This document shows, in pieces, positions 15,031 to 22,347 of a stretch of DNA of 34,216 nt; within the stretch, counting starts at the first letter, position 1, and every line of letters starts with the position of its first letter. The position numbers and the translations under genes were made by a program. Source of the DNA: Actinacidiphila oryziradicis (GTDB taxonomy: Bacteria > Actinomycetota > Actinomycetes > Streptomycetales > Streptomycetaceae); NCBI RefSeq assembly GCF_005047355.1, contig NZ_SUMC01000078.1, forward strand, positions 1 to 34,216, in the 5' to 3' direction. The notes under the pieces are model-generated. The model saw only the letters and a list, made by a program, of their open reading frames with translations, ran no database searches and was not told the origin of the DNA.

Positions 15031-15408
15031 TCAGTGGCGGCGCACGGACTCGATCCGTACGAAATCGCAGGTGGGCCAGACCCTCAAAAGATCCGCACCC
15101 AATGCGGTTTGCCCGCGCGAGGTCAGCGCCGGCCGGCCGCTGGTCAGCTGGGCGAGGCCGCCTGCCTGGAGCAGCATTGGCCAGGCGAAGGCAGCGATGG
15201 CTTCGCTCGGGTGGAAGTCACCGCCGTCCAGGACACCCGCGACTGCCTCGACGGTGGCGGCGCCGGGGCGGCGGGTCTTCTCGCTGCACCGCAGTTTGCC
15301 CATGGCGCACAGGCGTAGCACGGCCACCAGATTGACCTGCGCCTCGTGCTCGGTGTGCCGGACCTGCGGAGCGTCGGTGTGCTCCCGCCGCCGTTCGACC
15401 AGTGTCAC
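15031..15408 (-). pseudogene. Hypothetical actinobacterial protein, C-terminally truncated copy 1
   Basis: The readable part, LVAVLRLCAMGKLRCSEKTR, RPGAATVEAVAGVLDGGDFH, PSEAIAAFAWPMLLQAGGLA, matches a family of uncharacterised Streptomyces proteins that I recall as longer (several hundred residues); I do not know its function. The N-terminus is cut off and the C-terminus is distorted after LTSRGQTALGADLL. A second, shorter copy lies at 28925-29155. It follows another decayed gene on the same strand with a 39-nt gap, so the two may once have formed an operon. Confidence 0.6.
15080..15102 (-). repeat. Inverted repeat, right arm
   Basis: Partner of 14895-14917 with one mismatch. Confidence 0.6.
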
Positions 15409-15447
15409 TGTCCGTATCCCATGCCTCGTGCCGCTCCCGTCCCCCTT

Positions 15448-15940
15448 CTACAGCTGCGCGACGTAGTAGTAGTTGCCAGGGCCGCAGGTGCGCTCCAGGG
15501 TCCGGACCACCATGCGCGGGTCGTCGTAGGGGCCGCCGAAGTAGAACGGCTTGCCGTCCCGGCCGAAACCGATGGCGGGCAGGTCCCCGGGCGGGGTGCC
15601 CAGGTGCACGGCGGCGTCGGCGAAACCAGCTGCGGGCTCGAAACCCTGGGACCGGGCGTAGGCGACCGCGCCGTGCGCAATCCCCTGTGCCTGCTCCACG
15701 CCGATCGACAGCGGCGGGTGGTCGAAGGCCGAGTAGTACCTCGGTACGTAGGCGGTCAGGGAGCCGGACCCCATCACCTCGGGGCCGGCGACGTTTGCCG
15801 AGCGAAGCGAGATGGGGGTACCCCCGGACGGAGTCCGGGGGAGGGTCGGCCGCCGCCCACTCCGGGGCACCGGCCATCCCCAGGCAGCCCACCACCGGCC
15901 GCTCACCGGGTGCGGTGCACACCGCGAGAGTCCGACCACG
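15448..15940 (-). pseudogene. Hypothetical protein split by a palindromic repeat insertion
   Basis: The downstream part reads ANVAGPEVMGSGSLTAYVPR, then SIGVEQAQGIAHGAVAYARS and CGPGNYYYVAQL, ending at 15448. A plausible upstream part, CTAPGERPVVGCLGMAGAPEW, is in another frame just before 15845. The palindromic repeat at 15799-15841 lies exactly between and accounts for the frame change. I do not recognise a function; similar proteins are common but uncharacterised in Streptomyces. Confidence 0.55.
15799..15841. repeat. Streptomyces-type intergenic palindromic repeat
   Basis: The unit has GAGCGAAGCGAG, then the palindrome GGGGGTACCCCC, overlapping a 9-bp inverted repeat CCCCCGGAC-GGA-GTCCGGGGG. 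Very similar units are widespread in Streptomyces genomes (recalled). Here it sits inside a former coding region. Confidence 0.65.
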
Positions 15941-15985
15941 GCCGATGGTAAGTGCGAGCGACTTGGTCGACCTCTCGACGACGCT

Positions 15986-16014
15986 GGCCCCACGTGTTTA
16001 GGACACGTGGGGCC
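15986..16014. terminator. Hairpin, candidate terminator
   Basis: A perfect 11-bp stem GGCCCCACGTG/CACGTGGGGCC with a 7-nt loop, lying between the decayed gene and the SDR gene end. Confidence 0.6.
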
Positions 16015-16125
16015 GGACGACATTGCCGTGCCGCATCGCGCGACAAGGGCGACGACCGAGTCCGGTGGTATTACCTTGCCGAGGTCAGCGGTCCTGGGTG
16101 GGCGTGTCGTGAGCGGCCGTCGTGC

Positions 16126-16887
16126 TCACTGACGGCTCGGGAGCATCGCGAGTGCCTGCGACCGCTGGGCGACCAACTCGGCGTAGGTGCCGTCGCGTTC
16201 AGCCCACCGGTGCATCAGCACGCCCTGCACCAGGATCTCGTGCGGAGTGGGGTTGGTCTGGAGGAGGTCCATCACCTCGGTGGCGAATTCGGCCAGTCCG
16301 AGCGCGCGGGGGTTGCGCTGTGCGTGCTCCGGTGTGGTGGCGACAGCCGGGGGGACGAGCTCGGCGACCTCGATGCCAGTGCCATCCAGTTGCGCGCGCA
16401 ATGCTTCGGAGTAGGCGTGCACGCCGGCCTTGGAGGCGGCGTAGGTGGGCATGACCGGGAAGGGCAGGAACCCGATGCCTGAGGTGACCGTGATGATGGT
16501 ACCGGTGCCGCGTGCGATCAGGTGGGGGGTGAATGCGTCGATGACGCGGATGGTGCCCAGGAGGTTGATGTCGATCGTCTTTTCCGCGGCGCTGAAGTGC
16601 GCGTGATCGCGGAGGTCCTCGGGGATCCCGATCCCGGACATCGTCACGATCGTGTCGAGGTTCGGGTGGGTGTGCAGGATCGTGTCGCGGGCACGGTCGA
16701 TGCTGTCCTGGTCGGTCACGTCGATCTGAACGGTGGCCAGCCCCTCGGCTGCGATCTGGGCGAGCAAGCCGGTTCGTCGGCCGCCGACGATGACGGTGCT
16801 GCCGGCCGCGGCGAAACGTCGAGCGAGTTCGAGACCGATTCCCGAGGTGGCGCCGGCGATGAAGACGGTGCGGTTGCTGATGTCCAT
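16126..16887 (-). CDS. SDR family oxidoreductase
   Basis: Start ATG 16887 (MDISNRTVFIAGATSGIG) with GGAG 8 nt upstream; an in-frame extension to 17079 would overlap the divergent gene and is rejected. 253 residues, classical SDR length. Glycine motif GATSGIG at residues 11-17, a VTMSGIG loop in the NNAG position, catalytic Ser in ITVTSGIG and Tyr-Lys in YAASKAG near residue 150. The missing Asn-Asn in the NNAG position is a variation. Known relatives belong to the DltE/YbbO group. It is divergent from an XRE regulator that probably controls it. Confidence 0.9.
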   Translation of the reverse strand: MDISNRTVFIAGATSGIGLELARRFAAAGSTVIVGGRRTGLLAQIAAEGLATVQIDVTDQDSIDRARDTILHTHPNLDTIVTMSGIGIPEDLRDHAHFSAAEKTIDINLLGTIRVIDAFTPHLIARGTGTIITVTSGIGFLPFPVMPTYAASKAGVHAYSEALRAQLDGTGIEVAELVPPAVATTPEHAQRNPRALGLAEFATEVMDLLQTNPTPHEILVQGVLMHRWAERDGTYAELVAQRSQALAMLPSRQ

Positions 16888-17056
16888 GGGCTGCTCCGAG
16901 CTCAGGGCGCCGACAGCGACAAGGCTGCGGGCGCGATCGATGTGGGGCGACCCCTTCAGTCTTGACCTGTTCCCCCGGCCCGAGGCAGTGCCCCCATCTT
17001 CCGTGGTCCTCTCAGGGCCCCCCTTCGATGACAGGGCCGGGGCTACGATGTTGACT

Positions 17057-17944
17057 ATGAGTGACGATGATCGCGCCAACCGGCTCGGCAGTTATCTCCG
17101 TGCCCGGCGAGCGCTGGTCACTCCGGAGCAGGCCGGGATTCCCGCAGGTGCGAATCGTCGCGTTCCCGGGCTGCGGCGTGAGGAAGTGGCCCTGCTCGCC
17201 GGCATCAGCGCCGACTACTACCTGCGGCTAGAGCGCGGCCGCGACAACAACCCCTCGCTCCAGGTCCTCGAATCGCTCGCGCGGGTCCTGCAGCTTGACG
17301 AGGTCGAGCAGGATCACCTCCTCAGCCTGGCCGCCTCGCGCCGCAGGCCGCAGCGGCGACGGAAGCCTGAACGCGTGCCCGCACGGTTGCACCAGCTGCT
17401 CGCAAGCGTGCAGATTCCCGCGTTCGTGGAAGGGCGCGCGTTCGATGTGCTTGCATCCAACCAGCTCGCAGTCGCGCTCTCTCCGCGCCTTCAGCCGGGG
17501 TACAACCGTCTGCGATCACTGCTCCTGGATCCTGAGGAGCAGGCGTTCCAACAGGACTGGACGCGCTCCACGGAAGGATTTATTGCCGCTTTCAGAGAGT
17601 CCATCGGCGACGACATCAACGACCCGCGATTCGTGGAACTGGTGGGCGAGCTCGCCCTGTCAAGCGAGCGGTTCCGAGCCCTCTGGGCGCGCCATGACAT
17701 CCGCAGCCTGGAGGGCGGCACCACCACCGTGAACCATCCCGTCGTCGGCGAGCTATGCCTGCACCGAGACAAGCTCCCCGTCGGCGATCTGCTCCTCGTC
17801 CTCTACTACCCCGACCAGGGCAGCGAGAGCGATGAGAAGCTACGGGTCCTCACCTCCCTGAATCAGACTGCTCGCACCCCGATGCGTGAGAGATCACAAA
17901 CGGCTGAACCGGACGGCCACCCCGAACACCACAGCAACCGCTGA
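17057..17944 (+). CDS. XRE-family regulator with MmyB-like ligand-binding domain
   Basis: 295 residues from ATG 17057 (MSDDDRANRLGSYLRARR); ATG 17048 is an alternative three codons earlier. The N-terminal XRE HTH is typical of the MmyB group: PGLRREEVALLAGISADYYL, RLERGRDNNPS, LQVLESLARVLQLD (residues about 35-90). The PAS-like MmyB domain follows (RVPARLHQLLASVQIPAFVE, NQLAVALSP, LDPEEQAFQQDW, PVVGELCLHRDKLPVGD). Members bind fatty-acid-like or other small ligands. The divergent SDR gene starts 169 bp away; such SDR/XRE pairs are frequent in Streptomyces, and the regulator probably represses the SDR. Confidence 0.9.
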   Translation: MSDDDRANRLGSYLRARRALVTPEQAGIPAGANRRVPGLRREEVALLAGISADYYLRLERGRDNNPSLQVLESLARVLQLDEVEQDHLLSLAASRRRPQRRRKPERVPARLHQLLASVQIPAFVEGRAFDVLASNQLAVALSPRLQPGYNRLRSLLLDPEEQAFQQDWTRSTEGFIAAFRESIGDDINDPRFVELVGELALSSERFRALWARHDIRSLEGGTTTVNHPVVGELCLHRDKLPVGDLLLVLYYPDQGSESDEKLRVLTSLNQTARTPMRERSQTAEPDGHPEHHSNR

Positions 17945-18045
17945 GCATTATCAGACATCGCCATCCCGGGAACGCCGCTCCCGCAAAGCCGCCGTCGACG
18001 ACCAATCACACCGCAGGTCAGGCACCGTGTGGAAGCGGCCGTGTA

Positions 18046-18063
18046 GTTACAGTTCCAGTTGCA
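18046..18063. repeat. Arm-type repeat pair E (left of core 3)
   Basis: GTTACA (18046-18051) and GTTGCA (18058-18063), 12 bp apart, about 100 bp left of core 3. Confidence 0.5.
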
Positions 18064-18159
18064 TCCACCCCGGTTCAACGGGGTCCGGCGGTCGGTCTAC
18101 GGGCGGATGCGCCGCAGGTCAGGACGGTGGCGAACCCCTCCGGACAGCCGGGCGAACAT

Positions 18160-18214
18160 TTGGAAAGCGTGTTGGGGGCAACCCCTCACGAGCTCGAATC
18201 TCGTATCCTCCGCA
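18160..18214 (+). repeat. tRNA-Ser(GGA) 3' half, attachment core 3
   Basis: Same segment as core 1 with a single change in the T-loop (AGCTCGAATC for AGTTCGAATC), which would spoil the conserved TTC of a tRNA. The left flank GAACAT is shared with core 2. Confidence 0.85.
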
Positions 18215-18231
18215 CCCGCCCAGCTGGGCAA

Positions 18232-18268
18232 ACGGAAGCCCCGACCGGATCCCGGTCGGGGCTTCCGT
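18232..18268 (+). terminator. Terminator after core 3
   Basis: A perfect 17-bp stem (ACGGAAGCCCCGACCGG and complement) with a 3-nt loop, following the tRNA-Ser 3' end by 17 nt. Confidence 0.75.
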
Positions 18269-18276
18269 GGTCTTCC

Positions 18277-18294
18277 GTCTCAGTTTCCGTCTCG
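18277..18294. repeat. Arm-type repeat pair F (right of core 3)
   Basis: GTCTCA (18277-18282) and GTCTCG (18289-18294), 12 bp apart. The first hexamer contains the integrase stop codon (18280-18282), as pair B does for integrase 1. Confidence 0.55.
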
Positions 18295-18750
18295 TTTGAC
18301 CTCGGTGAGCCCTCGCTCGGGGTTGTCGTCGGCCGTCCCGGGTTCACTCTCCCGAGCGCCCCACAGGGCTTGGCCCACCTGCTTCGCCACCCTCTTCAGC
18401 ATGGGGTCGGTCACGTGCATGTACCGCGCCCGCATGCGGGCCGCCCCGCCCGGCTCCCATCCCATGATGGAATCAACGATCCGGTCCGGAACTCCCAGTA
18501 GGAGGAGAACCGTCCCTGTGGTGTGCCGTGCGTCGTGCAGCCGCCCATCACGTACGCCGGCATCGCTCAGCAACTTCTTCCAGTGGTGGTAGTCGGTGTT
18601 CGGGATGAGCGGTTCGCCGTCCGGCTTCGCGAACACGTACCCCTTGTCCTGCCACCCCTCCCCCGCTTCCGCGCGCTCCTGGTCCTGCACTTCCTTGTGC
18701 TTCCGGAGCAACTTGACCAACTCATCGGGGAGACCGCGGCTGCTGCCCGA
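18280..18750 (-). pseudogene. int: Integrase 3, C-terminal fragment
   Basis: From about 18750 the frame reads GLPDELVKLLRKHKEVQDQE, then box II RLHDARHTTGTVLLLLGVPD, IMGWEPGGAARMRARYMHVT with the Tyr nucleophile, ending at 18280. The first catalytic Arg and the whole N-terminal half are missing; the sequence is joined about 40 bp downstream of the stop of the secreted propeller gene. Box II, the GW motif and the tail are very close to integrase 1, so the two elements used closely related recombinases. Inactive by inference. Confidence 0.85.
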
Positions 18751-18787
18751 AAGCTGGGGCTGTCTGACGGGGCCGGGGGCGTCCCGT

Positions 18788-21061
18788 TCACTGCTTGACG
18801 GTGAAGTATTGCCACGAGCCCCAGGTGCTGAGGTTGGTGTTGTCCTTGCTGCTGTGGACGTACTCGGCGGCCATCCGGAACTTGCCGTTGATCGCGTTGC
18901 TGAGGGTCAGCTTGGCGGCGCCTGTGCTGGTGGAGCTGAGGGCATAGCAGGGGGAGGTCGTCCGCGTGTGCCAGGCGCTGCTGTAGTACTGCTGCACCCG
19001 GAACATCAGGCACTGGCCGGCCTTGTTGGGAGTGACGGCGGCGTTCACTTGTTCCGCGGCGGTGTGGTGGTAGACCCGGTAGAGGGTGCTGCCGTAGTAG
19101 GTGCTGGTGTAGTAACCGCTGAGCGACTCGGTCACCTTGACGTGGTCGTAGGCGGTCCGGGTGGCCGTAGCGGGGGCGTAGCGGTAGTCGCCGGCGAAGG
19201 ACGCCGTGAATGTGGTGTTGCGGGTGAGCTTGTAGCTCGCCACCAGGTTGCCGCGGCTGTCCACCGTACCGGTCTTGATCAGGGCCTTCTTGCCGCCGTA
19301 GGGCTGGGCGTAGATCGAGACGGTACGGCCGTTATAGGTCGTCCCCAGGTGCGAGGTGACCGTGGCGGTCGCGCCGTAGGCGTACGAGGAGGCGTTGGTG
19401 GTGAGCGACAGGGGCGTGGCAGTACGGGAGACCTGGACGGTAGCGGACGCGGTGGCAGCCTGGTGGGCGTCGTCGCCCGGGTAGCTCACGGTGTAGGTGT
19501 TCGCGCCGCCGATCTGCGGGGTGTCGTGGACGGTGAAACTGCCGTCGGTACCCACGGTGGCAGCACCGAGACTGTAGCCGGAGGTGTGGGCGAGGTCCTT
19601 CTTGGTGATCTGAACCGTCTGGCCGGAAGGGTACGGTCCGCTGTTCAGCGTGCCGGTGACGGTGAGCGCGGCCGTTCGGCCCGAGGTGGCCGGGGCGGTG
19701 AGGGTCATCGCGGTAGCCAGCTTGGCCACCTTGACGGTGTACGAGGCGGTTGCGGCCAGGTGCTTTGAATCGCCCGCGTAGGAGACCCGGTAGCTGGTCT
19801 CCCCCGCAGTTGTCGGGGTGTCCGTGACGGTGAATGCACCGTTGGTGTCGGTGACCGCGTCCGGCAGGGCGATGCCGCTCGGGTTCACCGGGTCAACCCG
19901 GCTCACCTGGACGTGTTGCCCGGCAGGAACCGCGGCAGCCGAGGCCAGCGCTCCGTTCAAAGTGAGCTGCCGACTCGGGACACCCGTGGTCGGCCCGGTG
20001 AGGGTGAGCGTGGAGGCGGCCGCCGCCGGGTTCGACAGGACATGCAGGGTGGGGTTGGCCCCGTAGACGTCGGTCGTGACGGCGAAGAGCTTGCTTCCGT
20101 CCGGGTCCCAGGCGAGCCCGGCTGTGGCCAGGGTGGCGTTCCCGAAGTCGTATGTGTTGATCGGGGTCGACGTGTGGGCCCCGTAGATGTAGATGTCCTT
20201 GTCGTACGACGCATAGCTGCCTGCAGCGACGGTGCCGTCCGGCGCTATGGCCACGGAATTCGGGTAGGCCGTGCTGGAGTAGGTGCCGTTCTCCGAGAGA
20301 TCACTGAGCTTGAAGACCTGGTGGTAGTACGGCGCCCCGGTTGCCAGCACCACGTCCGAGCCGTCCGGCGTGATCTGCATGTCGCTCACGTTGGACGAGC
20401 TCTCCAGCCGTCTTCGTACGCCGGAGACCGGGCTTCCCGAGGAGACGTCGTAGCGCTCCAGATAGGGGGGACTGGTGTCCTGGTCGGCGGCCAGGAGCAC
20501 GCCGGGGGCTGTGGGGTCGGCCGCCAGCAGCGGCGCGCTGTACCAGGAGGAACCGCCGACGGTGTTCAGGGTGACCGCCGCCGGGTCGGTGCTGGTGTCG
20601 ATGGAACCGATGTTGCCCTGAGCGGATCCACCGTAGCCGAACCAGACCTTGCCGCTTGCGTAGGCGACGCTCCGGGGATTGCTGCCGGCACCGGTGCTGT
20701 AGCGGTGGGCCTCCGTCAACGATGTGGTGTCGATGGAGGAGATGGCGTCGCCGTTGTAGAGCGCTGCGTAGACGGCGCTGCCGTCCGGGGACAGAGTCAG
20801 CCCGGTCGCCCCGGGCTCGTTGTCGATAGTGGCGACCGCGGTGCCGTTGAAGTCTGTCACCAGGACGGTGCTGTTCCCGGCACCACTGCTGAAGAAGATG
20901 TGCTGGTGAATAGGGTCCACCAGCATGTGCGAGTAGTGGGACAGCGGCAGTGCCGCCGTGCTGTCGGCCCAGGCATTAGCGCTGCTGAGGCAGACGGTTG
21001 CGGTGGTCAGCCCGGCGAGGACGGATATCGCCGCCGTGAGCGAGACCTGCTTGAGGCGCAT
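18788..21061 (-). CDS. Secreted beta-propeller protein with Ig-like repeats
   Basis: Start ATG 21061 (MRLKQVSLTAAISVLAGLTT) heads a clear Sec signal peptide ending near NAWA. 757 residues in all. Residues about 35-330 form YVTN/WD-like blades (DGSAVYAALYNGDAISSIDT, DGSDVVLATG, WDPDGSKLFAVT). Residues about 345-650 hold at least three bacterial Ig-like repeats of about 95 residues with the pattern LTLTGPTTG ... ATVTYPGD, as in SYRVSYAGDSKHLAATASY and YTVSYPGDDAHQAATASA. The C-terminal 100 residues are Tyr-rich and include two Cys. No sortase motif or transmembrane anchor is seen, so it is probably released. Its role is unknown; propeller-Ig proteins often bind surfaces or polysaccharide. The only neighbour is the integrase fragment, so it looks like cargo. 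Confidence 0.85.
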   Translation of the reverse strand: MRLKQVSLTAAISVLAGLTTATVCLSSANAWADSTAALPLSHYSHMLVDPIHQHIFFSSGAGNSTVLVTDFNGTAVATIDNEPGATGLTLSPDGSAVYAALYNGDAISSIDTTSLTEAHRYSTGAGSNPRSVAYASGKVWFGYGGSAQGNIGSIDTSTDPAAVTLNTVGGSSWYSAPLLAADPTAPGVLLAADQDTSPPYLERYDVSSGSPVSGVRRRLESSSNVSDMQITPDGSDVVLATGAPYYHQVFKLSDLSENGTYSSTAYPNSVAIAPDGTVAAGSYASYDKDIYIYGAHTSTPINTYDFGNATLATAGLAWDPDGSKLFAVTTDVYGANPTLHVLSNPAAAASTLTLTGPTTGVPSRQLTLNGALASAAAVPAGQHVQVSRVDPVNPSGIALPDAVTDTNGAFTVTDTPTTAGETSYRVSYAGDSKHLAATASYTVKVAKLATAMTLTAPATSGRTAALTVTGTLNSGPYPSGQTVQITKKDLAHTSGYSLGAATVGTDGSFTVHDTPQIGGANTYTVSYPGDDAHQAATASATVQVSRTATPLSLTTNASSYAYGATATVTSHLGTTYNGRTVSIYAQPYGGKKALIKTGTVDSRGNLVASYKLTRNTTFTASFAGDYRYAPATATRTAYDHVKVTESLSGYYTSTYYGSTLYRVYHHTAAEQVNAAVTPNKAGQCLMFRVQQYYSSAWHTRTTSPCYALSSTSTGAAKLTLSNAINGKFRMAAEYVHSSKDNTNLSTWGSWQYFTVKQ

Positions 21062-21540
21062 AGAGCTCTCTCTGAACGATAAGGGGAAAGGCACCCGGAC
21101 ACTGGAGCGCGCTGTCGAAGGCAGACGCGTGAGGGGTCGCGTTTCGAACTCCATACGAACAGCGCTGACGGTCTCACAAACGTCACAGCTTTCACATCGT
21201 CCACACATGACTTCCTCAGCTTGTCGACGATCTTTTGGTTGAGAGACCGCCGACACTTGTGCGGTCGGAGCTGCGCGAGGCCCCGGAGCCATCGGGCTCA
21301 GGGACCTCTTCTGAGCCACCCCCTTGGCCGCCACCGGCCACGACACTGGCGCCGTCTCAGTTTCCGTCTCATTCGCCAGCGTCCAGACCCGTTGGCCACG
21401 GAAGTGGCCGAGTCGCGTTCTATCTGTGCGCTTGCCTTCCTGCTCCCATAGCAAGGGGACGCCATCAAGCCGAGGGGGCTGGCATGGGCACATCCACACG
21501 CTGGGCGGGTCCGGGCGGCCGGTCAGACATAGCCGCCGAG
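21062..21540. other. Intergenic stretch upstream of the propeller gene
   Basis: The region should contain the promoter of the minus-strand propeller gene, but I cannot assign -35/-10 boxes with confidence. Arm-type repeat pair G lies at 21354-21371. No gene is supported. Confidence 0.5.
21354..21371. repeat. Arm-type repeat pair G (no tRNA core beside it)
   Basis: GTCTCA at 21354-21359 and 21366-21371, 12 bp apart. The 18 bases match pair F except one. No tRNA-Ser core follows; the flanking IS1380 fragment suggests the core was deleted. It would mark the right end of the element that begins at core 3. Confidence 0.5.
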
Positions 21541-21735
21541 TGGAGCCGCGTGAGCAGTCGGCTGTCCAGATGGAACGGCGACGGACCACTGCCCGGCGCG
21601 GACCAGGTCGCCTACGTGGACATCGATGACACCATCCGCCGCACCCACGGCTACGCCAAGCAGAGCGTCGGCTACGGATACAGCAAGGTCAAGGGCCTGA
21701 ACGCGCTGCTCGGCATCCTCTCCACGTCAGTGCTG
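21541..21735 (+). pseudogene. IS1380-family transposase fragment
   Basis: A 65-codon stretch reads SRLSRWNGDGPLPGADQVAY, then VDIDDTIRRTHGYAKQSVGY and GYSKVKGLNALLGI. The VDIDDT...HGYAKQ...GYSKVKGLNALLA pattern is the first catalytic-Asp region of IS1380 transposases. Coding similarity stops near 21735, and no ends of the element are seen. Confidence 0.7.
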
Positions 21736-22236
21736 GATCTCCGACGCCGCATTCGGGGCGAACTCCACGCGCATTCCTTGCTCTTATGCGACCACCGGTC
21801 AACACGACGTCAGGCGTGCGCGCCGTCGACGCCATACGCGTCAAGTTCCGTGACAAGAATTGCCGGCTGGGTTCCCGCGGGGATAGGTGGCCTGGGCTGA
21901 CGCCCAGGAAGTGGCCGCCGTATGTGAGGACGCCGAAGCTGCCTGCGGGGGCCACCCATCACCGCAACGAGAGGCAGGAGCGGTCGTCTCGTCCGGCGTG
22001 GCGTCGTCGCCGACGGCGTCCCGGCGTGTCGACGGTTCCGCGTCGAGCCGACCAAAAAATATCTGATTTCGCACCCCAATTGAATCCCGCAATCTCCCGG
22101 GCGGCAAATCCGACATATGCCGAACGGCGACTTTTCCCATATTACGAAACAGACCCCGGTGGCAGGGAAAGCTGCTTCCCAAGTGCATTTGTCCCGGAAG
22201 GTCACATGGCATCATGTGCGTGTAACCCACAGTGCA
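21736..22236. other. AT-richer intergenic stretch before the protease gene
   Basis: No gene is supported. Base composition falls markedly between about 22040 and 22270, as is common upstream of secreted-protein genes. The open frame that reads into the protease gene from ATG 22117 is not supported as coding here. Confidence 0.45.
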
Positions 22237-22266
22237 TTGACACACACTCAACACAATCTGCCTAAT
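22237..22266 (+). promoter_or_regulatory. Candidate promoter of the S53 protease gene
   Basis: TTGACA (22237-22242) and CCTAAT (22261-22266) with an 18-bp spacer, about 80 bp before the TTG start. Confidence 0.5.
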
Positions 22267-22273
22267 GGACTCT

Positions 22274-22296
22274 CGGTGAATGTACAACATTCACCG
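22274..22296 (+). promoter_or_regulatory. Perfect inverted repeat near the transcription start
   Basis: CGGTGAATGT-ACA-ACATTCACCG, a perfect 10-bp inverted repeat starting 8 bp after the -10 box. It may be an operator, or a stabilising stem at the 5' end of the mRNA. Confidence 0.6.
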
Positions 22297-22347
22297 TCGC
22301 CCCCGACGCGTAGGGCGACCTCTGCAAGAACGCATAGGAGTCGCGCG

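Noticed and set aside
22117..22347. Starting the S53 protease at ATG 22117 (77 extra residues)
   Set aside because: The extra segment spans the promoter and an inverted repeat and would put 77 residues before the signal peptide; TTG 22348 has a good ribosome binding site.
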